From assembly GCF_008000995.1 (NCBI RefSeq), contig NZ_CP042828.1, positions 2,656,882 to 2,720,881 on the forward strand: DNA of 64,000 nucleotides, in the 5' to 3' direction. Below, one piece after another: positions 18,970-29,345 of this stretch. Every line of letters starts with the position of its first letter. Position 1 is the stretch's first letter. This DNA comes from Ruania zhangjianzhongii. Its GTDB lineage: Bacteria; Actinomycetota; Actinomycetes; Actinomycetales; Beutenbergiaceae. Below the pieces are notes generated by a model. That model saw only the letters and a list, made by a program, of their open reading frames with translations, was not told where the DNA came from and searched no databases. The position numbers and the translations under genes are program-made.

Positions 18970-20723
18970 CGCAGGATCACCACACCGACCGGTGGGAGGG
19001 TGATCCCTGCGCCGGTCACCGCGACCGGTGGTTCCCAGCTGAGCAGGGTGGTCATCGCGGCCGCTCCGGGCAGCGGAATCTCCACCGGTGCACCGCCGGG
19101 GGCGTGGCTGATCGCCACCTGCACCCGGCCCCGGGTGAGCACCAGCCAGGTTCCCTCCGGATCGTGCTCGACGCCGGTGGCGGTCCGATCGCCGGTGGCC
19201 AGGTCCGCTTCCTGCGCGCGGAGCGCAATCAGCCGGGTGTAGAAGTCCCGGATCGCCGCGTGCCGACCGGTGCCGGTCTCGCCCCAGTCCAGCACGCTAG
19301 CGGCCATCGTGGCCGGGGACTGCGGGTCGGGGACCGTGAGGTCGCCCTGGCCGTAGATCTGTTGCCAGCCGTGTTCGGCGAATTCGCGCTCCCGGCCGGC
19401 CCGGACGGCGGCGGCGAGCTCGGGATCGGCGTGATCGGTGAAGTACTGCCAGGGGGTGCTGGCGGCCCACTCCTCGCCCATGAACAGCATCGGCGTATAC
19501 GGTCCGCAGAGCAGCAGGGCTGCCGACACGGCGAGCTGGGCATCGTCCAGGCTGGCCGCCGGCCGGTCGCCGAGGCCGCGATTACCCACCTGGTCGTGGG
19601 TGGTGGTGGAGACGACGAACCGGTGACCGTCGGTGTCCGCCGGCACCGGGGCGCCCCAGTCCTGGCCACGGAAGGTGGAGTAGCCGCCGTCGTGCACGAA
19701 CACCTCGGTGAGCGCCTTCGCCAGCGTCGTCACCGCACCGAAGTCTGCGTAGTAGCCGTGCCGTTCTCCGGTGAGGAACGCGTGGATCGCGTGGTGCACG
19801 TCGTCCGCCCACTGCGCGGTCATCCCGAGCCCGCCGGCGGTGGTCGGGGTGACCATGACCACGTCGTTCAGGTCGGACTCGGCGATCAGGCTGAGCGGCC
19901 GGCCGAGCTCGACCGACAGGTCCGCGACCGCGTCGGCCAGCTCCGTGAGCAGGTGCGTGGGTGAGTCGTCGATCAGTGCGTGCACGGCATCGAGGCGGAG
20001 CGCATCCAGGTGGAAGTCGCGGAGCCAGCGCACGGCGTTGTCGATGATGAACGCGCGCACACCGGTACTGCCGGGGCCGTCCAGGTTCACCGCCTGACCC
20101 CAGGGGGTGTGGTGCGCATCGGTGAAGTACGGGCCGAACTGGGCGAGATAGTTACCGGCGGGCCCCAGGTGGTTGTAGACGACGTCCAGGCTGACCGCCA
20201 GGCCCAGACCGTGGGCGGTGTCGACGAACGCCTGGAGCGCTTCCGGCCCGCCGTAGGCGCGGTGCACCGCGTACAGGTCCACGCCGTCGTATCCCCAGCC
20301 GCGTTCGCCCTCGAAGGCGGCCACCGGCATCAGCTGCACCAGCTGGACGCCGAGAGCCACCAAGTCGGGTAGCCGCTCGGTGGCGGAGGCGAGCGTGCCC
20401 TCGGCGGTGAAGGTGCCCAGATGCAGCTCGTAGATCACCGCGCCGCGGGCGTCCCGTCCCCGCCAGCCGGCATCGGTGAACGCGAACCGGGTGGTGTCGA
20501 AGTGCCGGGAGGCGCTATGCACCCCATCGGGTTGCCACGGACTGCGTGGATCGGGGAACGGGCCCTCGCCGTCGAGCACGAAGGCGTAGTCCTCGCCGTG
20601 TTCCAGCGGGCGAAAGGTGTGCCACCCGTCGCCGTCGGGGTGCATCGACTCGCGGCCGGTGCTCAGCTCGACCTCGACCCGGCTGGCGTTCGGGGCCCAG
20701 ACCCGTAAGGGTTCGGTGCTCAT
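18924..20723 (-). CDS. treZ: malto-oligosyltrehalose trehalohydrolase
   Basis: GH13 enzyme that releases trehalose from maltooligosyl-trehalose. An N-terminal beta-sandwich (about residues 1-95) precedes the barrel. Catalytic-region motifs are DVVYNHLGPAGNYL, FHLDALRLDAVHALIDDS (nucleophile Asp) and LIAESDLND (acid/base Glu). Length 599 is usual. It is third in the coupled operon: its ATG overlaps the treY stop by four bases. The 3' end overlaps the convergent kinase gene by 46 bases. Confidence 0.95.
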   Translation of the reverse strand: MSTEPLRVWAPNASRVEVELSTGRESMHPDGDGWHTFRPLEHGEDYAFVLDGEGPFPDPRSPWQPDGVHSASRHFDTTRFAFTDAGWRGRDARGAVIYELHLGTFTAEGTLASATERLPDLVALGVQLVQLMPVAAFEGERGWGYDGVDLYAVHRAYGGPEALQAFVDTAHGLGLAVSLDVVYNHLGPAGNYLAQFGPYFTDAHHTPWGQAVNLDGPGSTGVRAFIIDNAVRWLRDFHLDALRLDAVHALIDDSPTHLLTELADAVADLSVELGRPLSLIAESDLNDVVMVTPTTAGGLGMTAQWADDVHHAIHAFLTGERHGYYADFGAVTTLAKALTEVFVHDGGYSTFRGQDWGAPVPADTDGHRFVVSTTTHDQVGNRGLGDRPAASLDDAQLAVSAALLLCGPYTPMLFMGEEWAASTPWQYFTDHADPELAAAVRAGREREFAEHGWQQIYGQGDLTVPDPQSPATMAASVLDWGETGTGRHAAIRDFYTRLIALRAQEADLATGDRTATGVEHDPEGTWLVLTRGRVQVAISHAPGGAPVEIPLPGAAAMTTLLSWEPPVAVTGAGITLPPVGVVILRQDSSESTRVRVAEA

Positions 20724-23197
20724 CGCGGCTCCAGCTGCTCCAGCACGGCGACCGGTCCGCTGCGCAGCAGGTCGGCGAGCGACACCTCGCCGGCCGGGTG
20801 CTCAGCGCCGGTGATCACGTCCCGCCAGCGCCCTGCGGGCAGCACCAGGCTGTGCGTGCCCCACCCGCCAACAGCCCGCAGCTGGTGGTGGCGCCGAGTG
20901 ATCACGGTGACCACCTGCGGCGCCTCGGCCACGGTCCGGGCGAACGCTACCGCGTGCCCGGTGGAGGTGCGCAGCACCTGGTAGCCGGCGTCGACACCGA
21001 CGAAGACCTCCGGCCGTCGACGGCGGAGCCGGAGCAGGGCAGCGGTCATCCGTAGCTTTTCGCTACTCAGGTCCCAGGGCCCGGCGCCGTCATCGAGCCG
21101 GGCGAGGTCTTCGGTGATCGGCGAGTAGTCCACCGGCCGCCGGTTGTCCGGGTCGACCAGGGCCACCGTCGTCACCTCGGTGCCCTGGTAGGTGTCGGCC
21201 ACCCCGGGGATGGTCAGCTGCACGGCGCGCGCACCCAGGATCGCGGTGCGGACCGCCTCCGCCGTGCGGTCGGTCCACGCGGACATCGCGGCGGCCACCT
21301 CGGCCGAGCCGAGGACGTGGTGGGCGAACGAGACCAAGGCGGCTTCGCCGTCGTCATCCGGTGCGGTCCAGCTGGTCCAGACCTTCGCCTCCCGGGAGGC
21401 TTTGACCAGGTAGTCACTGAACCGCTCGGCGGCCAGCGGCCCCTCGGCGGTCCAGGTCCCGGCCAGCGTCTGCCAGAGCAGGTTCTCGGTCCGGCCGTCC
21501 AGATCGGCCGGTCGGGCGCCGGCGGTGCTGGTGCGCAGGAGCTGGACCAGCTCCACCCACTCCGGCGCGAGCTCGGCCAGCACGCCGATCCGGGCACGGA
21601 CGTCCTCGCCACGCTTCGCATCATGGGTGCTGAGCGCGGTCAGCGTGTGCGGGTAGAGCTGCTGAGTGCGTGCGCTCCAGGCATGCAGCTCGTCCGGTTC
21701 CACCGCGAAGGAGGTTGGCGCTCCACCCACCTCGCAGAGGCTGGTCAGGTGAGTCCACCGGTAGTACGCGGTGTCCTCGACCCCCTTGGCCATCACCGCT
21801 CCGCACACCTGCTGGAACCGCACCACCGCCTCGTCCCGGCGCTCCTCTCCCCGGCGCCCGGCGCTACCGGCCTCCTGGCCGAGTATCAGCGCGGTCACCA
21901 CGGCCAGGGTCTCGTGCCGTTCGGGATCCAGCGCCGTGGCTGCCTGCTCGGCCCAGCCGTGCACCAGGGTTGCCGTGGCGGCATCGAGCGGCTCCCCGGG
22001 CCGGAGATAGGCGCGGTATCGGTGGCAGGCGACGACGAGCTCGCGGACACAGTCGGTGATGGCGCCGAGGGTGTGGTCGCGCAACCGGATGTCGTCGTCG
22101 CAGATCTCGGCGAGGAGCGAGGCGAGCCGATGGAGCTCCGCCCGCAGCGAGGTGGTGATGACCTCCCGCTTCGCATCGGTGATCAGCGCCGGCAGAGTTC
22201 CCAGCGCATCCGGGGTGAGCGTGGCCATCACCCCGCCCAGGGGCAGGGACCCCGCCTGGTCGGTGAGCACCTGGCCGATCCGCCAGGCGGCGTCGTACCC
22301 GGTGGTCCCGGCGACCGACCAGCCGGACGGCAGGTCCTCGTGCGGTTCGAGAATCTTCTCCGCGACCGTCCACACGCCGCCGGTCGCCTCAGCCAACCGG
22401 CGGAAGTACTCGCCCGGGTCGGCCAGACCGTCCGGGTGGTCGATGCGCAGCCCGTCGATCAGGCCGCCGGTCACCAGCTCGAGGATGAGCGCGTGCGTAG
22501 CCTCGAACACCTCAGGCCGCTCCACCCGCAGCCCGACCAGCGAGCCGACGTCGAAGAACCGGCGGTAGTTCAGCTCCTCACTGGCCACCCGCCAGTAGGC
22601 CAGCCGGTAGTGCTGGCGTTCCAACAGCTCCTCCAGCGGCAGGTGCTCGGTGCCTTCCCGGATCGGGAACCGGTGCTCGTAGTAGCACAGCACCGGGCGG
22701 TCCGGCCCGAGGTGTGCCTCGGGCTCGTCCACGTGGTCCACCCGCAGCGCACCGGAGGCCAGGGCCGCACCGATCCGCTCACCGAGCACCGGCATCAGGA
22801 CCTGGTCGGACTCGGAGGAGTCCACATCGAACCAGTCGGCGTAGGCCGATGCCGGCCCATGGGTGAGCACGTCCCAGAGCACCCGGTTGTGGCTGGCGGG
22901 GGTCGGGACCGCCATGTGGTTGGGCACCACGTCCACCACGATGCCCAGGTCCCGTTCCCGGGCCGCTCGCACCAGCGCCTCGAAGCCGTCCCGGCCACCG
23001 AGCACCTCGCTTATCCGGGTGTGGTCCACCACGTCGTAGCCGTGCGTCGATCCAGGTGCGGCGGTGAGGATGGGGGAGAGGTACAGGTCGGTGACGCCGA
23101 GGGTGACCAGGTGGTCGAGCAGACCGGCGGCATCGGCGAAGGTCAGGTCCGGGCCGAGCTGCAGCCGGTACGTGGAGACCGGGATACGGGTGCTCAC
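20720..23197 (-). CDS. treY: malto-oligosyltrehalose synthase
   Basis: GH13 transglycosylase turning the reducing end of a maltooligosaccharide into an alpha,alpha-1,1 linkage. It begins PVSTYRLQLGPDLTFADAA, the typical TreY start, with YLSPILTAAPGSTHGYDV and VPNHMA. The nucleophile region is GLRIDHPDGLADP (near residue 247) and WTVAEKIL gives the acid/base Glu. 825 residues. Start GTG overlaps the glgX stop by four bases. The pathway glgX-treY-treZ converts glycogen-derived chains into trehalose, a compatible solute. Confidence 0.95.
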   Translation of the reverse strand: MSTRIPVSTYRLQLGPDLTFADAAGLLDHLVTLGVTDLYLSPILTAAPGSTHGYDVVDHTRISEVLGGRDGFEALVRAARERDLGIVVDVVPNHMAVPTPASHNRVLWDVLTHGPASAYADWFDVDSSESDQVLMPVLGERIGAALASGALRVDHVDEPEAHLGPDRPVLCYYEHRFPIREGTEHLPLEELLERQHYRLAYWRVASEELNYRRFFDVGSLVGLRVERPEVFEATHALILELVTGGLIDGLRIDHPDGLADPGEYFRRLAEATGGVWTVAEKILEPHEDLPSGWSVAGTTGYDAAWRIGQVLTDQAGSLPLGGVMATLTPDALGTLPALITDAKREVITTSLRAELHRLASLLAEICDDDIRLRDHTLGAITDCVRELVVACHRYRAYLRPGEPLDAATATLVHGWAEQAATALDPERHETLAVVTALILGQEAGSAGRRGEERRDEAVVRFQQVCGAVMAKGVEDTAYYRWTHLTSLCEVGGAPTSFAVEPDELHAWSARTQQLYPHTLTALSTHDAKRGEDVRARIGVLAELAPEWVELVQLLRTSTAGARPADLDGRTENLLWQTLAGTWTAEGPLAAERFSDYLVKASREAKVWTSWTAPDDDGEAALVSFAHHVLGSAEVAAAMSAWTDRTAEAVRTAILGARAVQLTIPGVADTYQGTEVTTVALVDPDNRRPVDYSPITEDLARLDDGAGPWDLSSEKLRMTAALLRLRRRRPEVFVGVDAGYQVLRTSTGHAVAFARTVAEAPQVVTVITRRHHQLRAVGGWGTHSLVLPAGRWRDVITGAEHPAGEVSLADLLRSGPVAVLEQLEPR

Positions 23198-25329
23198 GCA
23201 GAAGGCTCCTCGTTGCTGGGCTGGCGGGCGAGGATCACGATGCAGCGCCCGGTGATCGTCAGGGTGGCCCCTGCCTGAAGCTCATCGGGAAGGTCCAGCT
23301 CGGTGTCGGTACTGAGCACCGGGGTCCAGGACGCACCGTAGTCCGCACCCGGCAGGGTGAACTCGAGCTGCTCGGCGTTGGCACTGACGAAGACCAGCAG
23401 CGAGTCGCCGATGATCCGACCACCGGTCATATCCGGTTCATCGATCGCTTCCCCGTTGACGAATACCGCCAGGGAGCGGGCGTAGGAGGTGGTCCACGCC
23501 TCGGTGTCCATCGGTGCCCCGCTCGGTTCGAACCAGGCGATGTCCGGCAGCTCGGGCAGTCCGTTCGCGGCCGAGGTGGAACCGTTGAAGAACCGGCGGC
23601 GGCGCAGCACCGGGTGTTCGGCGCGGAACGCGATCAGCTGCCGGGTGAATGCCAGCAGCGGTTCGTCGACGTTCTCCCAGTCGATCCAGGACAGCTCGTT
23701 GTCCTGGGCGTAGACATTGTTGTTGCCCTGCTGGGTGCGCCCGACCTCGTCGCCGTGGGAGAGCATCGGCACCCCCTGGGAGATCAGCAGGGTGGTGAGG
23801 AAGTTGCGCTGCTGCCGCCTGCGCAGCTGGAGGATCTCCTCGTCGTCGGTGGGGCCTTCGACGCCGGAGTTCCAGGACCGGTTGTGGCTCTCGCCGTCGT
23901 TGTTGTCCTCACCGTTGGCCTCGTTGTGCTTGTCGTTGTAGGAGACCAGGTCCGCCAGGGTGAATCCGTCGTGCGCGGTGACGAAGTTGATCGAGGCGAT
24001 CGGCGTGCGCCCGGTGCGCTCGTACAGGTCTGAGGACCCGGTCAGCCGGCTGGCGAACTCACCCAACGTGGAGGGCTCACCACGCCAGAAGTCGCGGACC
24101 GTGTCCCGGTACTTGCCGTTCCACTCGGTCCACAACGGGGGAAAGCCACCCACCTGGTAGCCGCCGGTGCCCAGGTCCCACGGTTCGGCGATCAGCTTGG
24201 TCTGGGAGATCACCGGGTCCTGCTGGATGATGTCGAAGAACGAGGACAACTTGTCGACTTCGTGGAACTGTCGGGCCAGCGTGGCGGCCAGGTCGAACCG
24301 GAACCCGTCCACATGCATATCGGTGATCCAGTAGCGCAACGAGTCCATGATCAGCTGCAGTACGTGCGGGGAGCGCATCAGCAGGGAGTTGCCGGTACCG
24401 GTGGTGTCGAAGTAGTGCGCCTTGTCGTCATCGACGAGCCGGTAGTAGGTGGCGTTGTCCAGGCCGCGGAAGGAGAGCGTGGGGCCCTGGTGGTTGCCTT
24501 CGGCGGTGTGGTTGTAGACGACGTCGAGGATCACCTCGATATTCGCGGCGTGCAGTGCCTTGACCAGGCTCTTGAACTCCAGCACCTGCTCACCGCGTGA
24601 GCCCCAGGCGGAGTACCCGTTGTGCGGGGCGAAGAAGCCGATGGTGTTGTAGCCCCAGTAGTTGCGCAGGCCGCGGTCGATCAGGGGCGGGTCCTGGACG
24701 AACTGGTGCACCGGCATCAGCTCCAGTGCGGTCACCCCCAGATCCACCAGGTGCTCGATGATCGCGGGGTGGGCGAGTGCCGCGTAGGTACCGCGAATCT
24801 CCTCGGGCACCTCCGGGTGCAGCATCGTCAGGCCGCGTACGTGCGCCTCGTAGATCACGCTCTCGTGGTACTCGTGGTCCGGCGGACGGTCGTGCTCCCA
24901 GTCGAAGAACGGGTTGATCACCACTGACGTCATCGTGTGCGGTGCGGAGTCCGCCTCGTTGATCTCGCCGGAGTCGTCACCGAAGTGGTAGGAGAACAGC
25001 GCCTCGTCCCCGTCGATCTGTCCGTCGATGGCCTTGGCGTACGGATCGAGCAGCAGCTTGGCGGGGTTGCACCGGTGCCCGGCGTCGGGGTCGTAGGGGC
25101 CGTGCACCCGGTAGCCGTACCGCTGGCCCGGGCTGACCCCGGGCACGTAGGCGTGCCACACGTACGCGTCCATCTCGGTGACGTCGATACGCTCCTCTGT
25201 GCCGTCGTCGTCGATCAAGCACAGCTCGACCTTCTCCGCCACGCTCGAGAACAGGGCGAAGTTCGTGCCGCTGCCGTTGAACGTGGCGCCGAGTGGATAG
25301 GGCTGTCCGGGCCAGGTACGCATTCTCAC
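23194..25329 (-). CDS. glgX: glycogen debranching enzyme (isoamylase type)
   Basis: Hydrolyses alpha-1,6 branches of glycogen, feeding linear chains to TreY. N-terminal CBM48-like domain begins TWPGQPYPLGATFNGSGTNF; the barrel has ILDVVYNHTAEGN, VDGFRFDLAATL (nucleophile) and LIAEPWDLG. 711 residues. The -10 box at 25338-25343 is eight bases before GTG 25329, consistent with near-leaderless expression; ATG 25323, two codons inside, is an alternative start. First gene of the trehalose operon. Confidence 0.95.
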   Translation of the reverse strand: MRMRTWPGQPYPLGATFNGSGTNFALFSSVAEKVELCLIDDDGTEERIDVTEMDAYVWHAYVPGVSPGQRYGYRVHGPYDPDAGHRCNPAKLLLDPYAKAIDGQIDGDEALFSYHFGDDSGEINEADSAPHTMTSVVINPFFDWEHDRPPDHEYHESVIYEAHVRGLTMLHPEVPEEIRGTYAALAHPAIIEHLVDLGVTALELMPVHQFVQDPPLIDRGLRNYWGYNTIGFFAPHNGYSAWGSRGEQVLEFKSLVKALHAANIEVILDVVYNHTAEGNHQGPTLSFRGLDNATYYRLVDDDKAHYFDTTGTGNSLLMRSPHVLQLIMDSLRYWITDMHVDGFRFDLAATLARQFHEVDKLSSFFDIIQQDPVISQTKLIAEPWDLGTGGYQVGGFPPLWTEWNGKYRDTVRDFWRGEPSTLGEFASRLTGSSDLYERTGRTPIASINFVTAHDGFTLADLVSYNDKHNEANGEDNNDGESHNRSWNSGVEGPTDDEEILQLRRRQQRNFLTTLLISQGVPMLSHGDEVGRTQQGNNNVYAQDNELSWIDWENVDEPLLAFTRQLIAFRAEHPVLRRRRFFNGSTSAANGLPELPDIAWFEPSGAPMDTEAWTTSYARSLAVFVNGEAIDEPDMTGGRIIGDSLLVFVSANAEQLEFTLPGADYGASWTPVLSTDTELDLPDELQAGATLTITGRCIVILARQPSNEEPSA

Positions 25330-25337
25330 AGCGTGCC

Positions 25338-25343
25338 ATTATC
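25338..25343 (-). promoter_or_regulatory. -10 box GATAAT of the glgX-treY-treZ operon
   Basis: GATAAT on the minus strand lies eight bases before the GTG at 25329. No convincing -35 is visible. Confidence 0.45.
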
Positions 25344-25422
25344 CCTGGTCCCGCGCCCTTCGCACGAATGTCGTCCGGTCCGGCGCCGGCTCCAGCCTCC
25401 GCCAGAGCGGACGGCCGATCCG

Positions 25423-26943
25423 TCAGCGGACGTCCAGCGAGATCACGTGGTAGCCGCTGGAGCCGTTCGGTGCCGGTGCAGCGGTGGTGGCCGTCTGCAC
25501 GCCGGTGGGGTCCCACGCCCGGCAGCGCACCGCGTGCCGTCCGGCCGGTACGTCCGCGAGGGTGAGCGACCACTGCCGCCAGGTGTCCACGCCGGGTGTG
25601 GCGGCCAGCTCGGCGTCCAGCCAGGGGCCCTCGTCGAGTTGCACCTGCACCCGGTCGATCCCGCGATGCTGCGCCCAGGCAGTGCCAGCGACTGTGACCG
25701 AGCCGGCCGACGGTTTGGCACCGGAGCGCGGGACGTCGATCCGGCAGGCGGTCTTGATCGGCCCGCGGGCATCCCAGCCGCGGGTGGTCCAGTACCCCTG
25801 ATCGTCGGCGAACCGGGTCACCTTCAGCTCGGTGACCCACTTGGTGGCCGAGACGTAGCCGTAGAGCCCAGGCACCACCATCCGGACCGGGAAGCCGTGC
25901 TCCACCGGCAGCGGCGCACCGTTCATCGCCACCGCCAGCAACGCGTTCCGGTCATCGGTGAGCGCCTCCAGCGGGGTCGAGGCGGTGAATCCGTCCGCGC
26001 TGCGGGAGAGGACCATGTCCGCCTCGTCCTGCACCCCTGCCCGAGCGAGCACCTCTCGCACCGGTAGCCCGATCCAGGTGGCGTTCCCGACGAGGTCGCC
26101 ACCGACGGTGTTCGAGACACAGGTGAGGGTCACGTGCGCCTCGACCAGCGCGCTATCGAGCAGCTCGTCGAAGGTGAGGACCACCTCGCGGTCCACCAGC
26201 CCGTGCACCTGTAGCTGCCACTCCTGCGGATTCACCTGCGGCAGCACGAACGCGGTGTCGATGCGATAGAACTCCCCGTTCGGGGTGACGAACTCCGGCA
26301 TTCCCGCCACCTCCAGCTGGGCGCCGGCCGGTATCGGATCCACCGGATCGGTCGGCTCTGGCAGGGCGATCTCGGCTCGCACCGTTTCCGTGTTGCTCCG
26401 CGCCCGGCTGAGGAGCCCGCCAGCGCCGGCCACCAGGGCCGAACCGGCGGTCACGCCGCCGACCGCGGCGAGGAACCTGCGCCGGTCCAGACCCTCGCCG
26501 CCGGTGTCGGCCCGGCGGAGCAACAGCTGGAGGGTGCCAACACCGGCCACAGCGCCGAGCACGCTGGGCAGCACCGCCCAGGAGCTGGTGTCCGCACGGG
26601 TGGCCCCCGCGAGTGCGCACACGGCAGCGAGCAGACCCACGGCCAGCACGCCGAGACTCGCCCGACGGGCAGCGAGCACGCCGATCCCGGCCGCCAGAGC
26701 TGCCGAGACCAGCGCCAGGCACACGGCGAGGGCGACCTTGTCCGCGGTGCCGAAGGTGGAGATCGCGAAATCCTTCAGCCAGGCCGGCGTGAGATCCACT
26801 ACCGCGGCGCCCAGGGCAGCGTGCGGAGCGGCCGGTGGGTCCAGCAGGGCAGCAGCGGCCCAGCCGACCAGGAAGAAGACTCCGCCGGCGATCAGGCCGG
26901 AGAAGGCGGCTGCGCCGCGCGTGGCGCGCGAATGAGCTGGCAT
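25423..26943 (-). CDS. membrane molybdopterin-dependent oxidoreductase, sulfite-oxidase fold
   Basis: The N-terminal 145 residues form about four membrane helices, then a twin-Arg-like DRRRFLAAVGG and another hydrophobic stretch near residue 165. The soluble part (about 215-506) is the sulfite-oxidase/YedY fold: the Moco-binding Cys sits in AHVTLTCVSN (near residue 292), and the C-terminal dimer domain ends in RCRAWDPTGVQ. Predicted to face outside the membrane. No heme subunit gene is adjacent. Possible substrates are sulfite or methionine sulfoxide; undecided. Stop lies 93 bases from glgX, in the same direction. Confidence 0.85.
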   Translation of the reverse strand: MPAHSRATRGAAAFSGLIAGGVFFLVGWAAAALLDPPAAPHAALGAAVVDLTPAWLKDFAISTFGTADKVALAVCLALVSAALAAGIGVLAARRASLGVLAVGLLAAVCALAGATRADTSSWAVLPSVLGAVAGVGTLQLLLRRADTGGEGLDRRRFLAAVGGVTAGSALVAGAGGLLSRARSNTETVRAEIALPEPTDPVDPIPAGAQLEVAGMPEFVTPNGEFYRIDTAFVLPQVNPQEWQLQVHGLVDREVVLTFDELLDSALVEAHVTLTCVSNTVGGDLVGNATWIGLPVREVLARAGVQDEADMVLSRSADGFTASTPLEALTDDRNALLAVAMNGAPLPVEHGFPVRMVVPGLYGYVSATKWVTELKVTRFADDQGYWTTRGWDARGPIKTACRIDVPRSGAKPSAGSVTVAGTAWAQHRGIDRVQVQLDEGPWLDAELAATPGVDTWRQWSLTLADVPAGRHAVRCRAWDPTGVQTATTAAPAPNGSSGYHVISLDVR

Positions 26944-26981
26944 GCGGCCACGGTACGCCGCGGCCCTGGGCTGCAGCCGAG

Positions 26982-29129
26982 TTATTGCAGAGCCGTAACC
27001 ATCAGGTGCACCAGCGCATCGACCTGCACGGTCTCGCTGGAGACGATCTCCTCGTCGCTGCCGTCCAGGGCACGTGCGGCCAACGACTGCTTGGAGTCGA
27101 TCAGCTCGGCGATCTTGGTGTCGATCGTGTGCGCGGCGAGGATGCGCCAGGCGGTCACCGGTTCCTCCTGGCCGATCCGGTGCACCCGGTCGATCGCCTG
27201 CTCCTGCTCGGCCGCGGTCCAGGACAGCTCCGCGAGCACCACGTTCGAAGCGGCGTGCAGGTTCAGGCCAACACCCGCTGCCAGCAGCGAGCAGACGGCC
27301 ACCGACACGTCCGGGTCCTTCTGGAACGCGTCGATCGACGCCTGGCGAGCCTTGGCGGACTGGTCACCGCGAATCGACACGGTGCGCAGACCAGCCTCCT
27401 CGAGCACCTGTTCGGCGGTGTTCATCACGTCGATGTGCTTGGCGAAGAACACCACCTTGCCCACCGAGTGCACGAGCTGGGCGGCGTAGTCGGCGGCCAG
27501 CGCAGCCTTGGCCTGCCCGATCCGGCGGACCATGGTGAAGACGTTGTCACCCTTGGAGCTGGGCGAGGTCGAGTCCACCTCGGCCCGAGCGATGCGGCGC
27601 ATCAGCTCCAGGTCCGGTCCGTCGGCAGGATCGGCGTGGGACTCACCGGCCTCGAGCATCCGCTGGTAGCGCTGCAGCAGCCGGCGGGCCAGGTCCTGCT
27701 CCGCGGATCGGATGGAGCGGCCGATCTCGTTGTCCAACTCCACCGGCAGGTCGGCCACCCGCTTCGCGGGCAGGTCCTTGGCCACGTCCGCCTTGGTACG
27801 CCGGACGATGCCGAGGTCGATGACGGCGGCTCGCGCCTGAGGGTAGAAGTCCCGGTCCGCGGGGGTCAGCCCGGTGGCCTCCAGCTTGGCGGTCAGCTCC
27901 CGGCTGGGGCGCTCACCGTCGGTCCAGCCGAGGAACTGCCAGATCGCGTTGAAGTCTTCGACATCGTTGATCAGCGGAGTCCCGGTCAGCGCCATCAGCA
28001 GCGGGTTGCTGCCGGGGGTCCGCTCGCGCAGCTGACGGGAGAGGTTGAGCACGTGCTGCGACCGCTGCGAGCTGAGGTTCTTGATGAAGTGCGCCTCGTC
28101 CACCACCATCGAGCGGAAGCCGAGGTTCGCGAGCCAGGTCAGGTGCCGGTCCAGCACGGCGTAGTTCACCACGAACACGTCGGCGAAGGCGTTCATGTCC
28201 TGGCCGTCGCCGTTGATCACCGTGACGGTCCGCTGCGGCGTCCACCGTTCCACCTCGCGGGCCCAGTTGATCTTCACCACGTTCGGCACCACGGCAAGCA
28301 TCGGGAACGCCTGGGCGGCGGAGGCCGCCAGCACTGACTGAGCGGTCTTGCCCAGACCCGGCTCGTCGGCAAGCAGGAAGGTGCGGTGCCCGCGGCGGAC
28401 AGCCTCGAGCAGGCGCGCCTGGTGGGCCATCAGCTCCAGCCCGGGCGGGGAGTACCAGTCCTTGCGAGGTGGCTGCGGGAGCTGCTTGGAGGCGGCCCCA
28501 CCGCCGGCACCTTGTTCGAAGGCACGGTAGAGCGGGCCCATCAGGTCCCATCCGGAGAGGTAACCCGGGGGCACCTCGGACACCGGCTGAGACAGGTCAG
28601 GCTCCAGGAACGGGTTGGCGCGGGCGCGCGCCCGCACCTGAGTGGGCACCACCTGCCGGGAGGCGAGCTCGGCGGGAACCAGGGGAGTGCGCCGCTGCTC
28701 CGGAGCCTTGATGACCAGTTCTTCCTCGGACAGCTCGGCACCGGACTCCAGCAGCCACTCATTGCGCATCCGCTGCGCGGCGGCGCCGGGTTCGGTGTCC
28801 GGGTCGAGCAAGGAGAGCAGCGACGTGTCCTGCGCCGCCGTGCGGGCCAGGATGGTGGCCACCCCGTCGAGCCGTTTCAGGATCTCGCTGCGGGCCGAGG
28901 TGGAGACGTCCTGATCAGACTTGATCCGGGCCCGCTCCTCGCGCACCAGCAGTGCGATCACCTGGAACTTCACCCGGTTGGTCGGGCCCACTTTGCCCTT
29001 GACCGACTTGGCCTCCACCTCGCGCACCCGGCGGGCCAGGATAGGCAGGATGGGCGCCGGGTCGTTGCGGCGCGAAAGAGTACGGGTCCCGTTCCGACCC
29101 GAGGTACGGCGGCGGCCGTTCGACGGCAT
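26982..29129 (-). CDS. SNF2-type DEAD/DEAH-box helicase
   Basis: ATP-driven DNA translocase. About 240 N-terminal residues are charged and unlike known domains. Walker A is LADEPGLGKT (near residue 256), Walker B is VVDEAHFIKN (near 346), and the second RecA lobe carries GLNLHAASNV and the motif VI region DRVHRIGQ, typical of Rad54/HepA relatives. 715 residues. The ATG has ggagga with 2-3 bases spacing. No restriction or methylase gene is near, so it looks like a chromosomal repair or transcription-recycling factor, not a defence system. No SWIM domain. Confidence 0.88.
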   Translation of the reverse strand: MPSNGRRRTSGRNGTRTLSRRNDPAPILPILARRVREVEAKSVKGKVGPTNRVKFQVIALLVREERARIKSDQDVSTSARSEILKRLDGVATILARTAAQDTSLLSLLDPDTEPGAAAQRMRNEWLLESGAELSEEELVIKAPEQRRTPLVPAELASRQVVPTQVRARARANPFLEPDLSQPVSEVPPGYLSGWDLMGPLYRAFEQGAGGGAASKQLPQPPRKDWYSPPGLELMAHQARLLEAVRRGHRTFLLADEPGLGKTAQSVLAASAAQAFPMLAVVPNVVKINWAREVERWTPQRTVTVINGDGQDMNAFADVFVVNYAVLDRHLTWLANLGFRSMVVDEAHFIKNLSSQRSQHVLNLSRQLRERTPGSNPLLMALTGTPLINDVEDFNAIWQFLGWTDGERPSRELTAKLEATGLTPADRDFYPQARAAVIDLGIVRRTKADVAKDLPAKRVADLPVELDNEIGRSIRSAEQDLARRLLQRYQRMLEAGESHADPADGPDLELMRRIARAEVDSTSPSSKGDNVFTMVRRIGQAKAALAADYAAQLVHSVGKVVFFAKHIDVMNTAEQVLEEAGLRTVSIRGDQSAKARQASIDAFQKDPDVSVAVCSLLAAGVGLNLHAASNVVLAELSWTAAEQEQAIDRVHRIGQEEPVTAWRILAAHTIDTKIAELIDSKQSLAARALDGSDEEIVSSETVQVDALVHLMVTALQ

Positions 29130-29345
29130 GATCCTCCTGGATACGACGGGGAAGCCAACGGCTAGAACCCCGTGAGGCGTGGCGTCCCGGACAAGACAGC
29201 GGACACAAGAGCCGACGTCGTAATCGAGAAGTCGGACCGCTGCGCACGGGACCTGCGCAGCACCAGTCTACGGGAGAACTTCGCCTCCGGGCACCAGGGT
29301 TCTCCGGCGAGTGACGTGGTACACATCACGTGCCCCACCCGGTGG

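Noticed and set aside
20720-23278. A 650-codon open frame on the plus strand across treY
   Set aside because: Antisense to a clear treY; such long open shadows are usual in GC-rich DNA and the protein lacks any recognisable pattern.
26982-29129. Helicase as part of a phage-defence locus
   Set aside because: No nuclease, methylase or other defence gene adjoins it; the surroundings are housekeeping.
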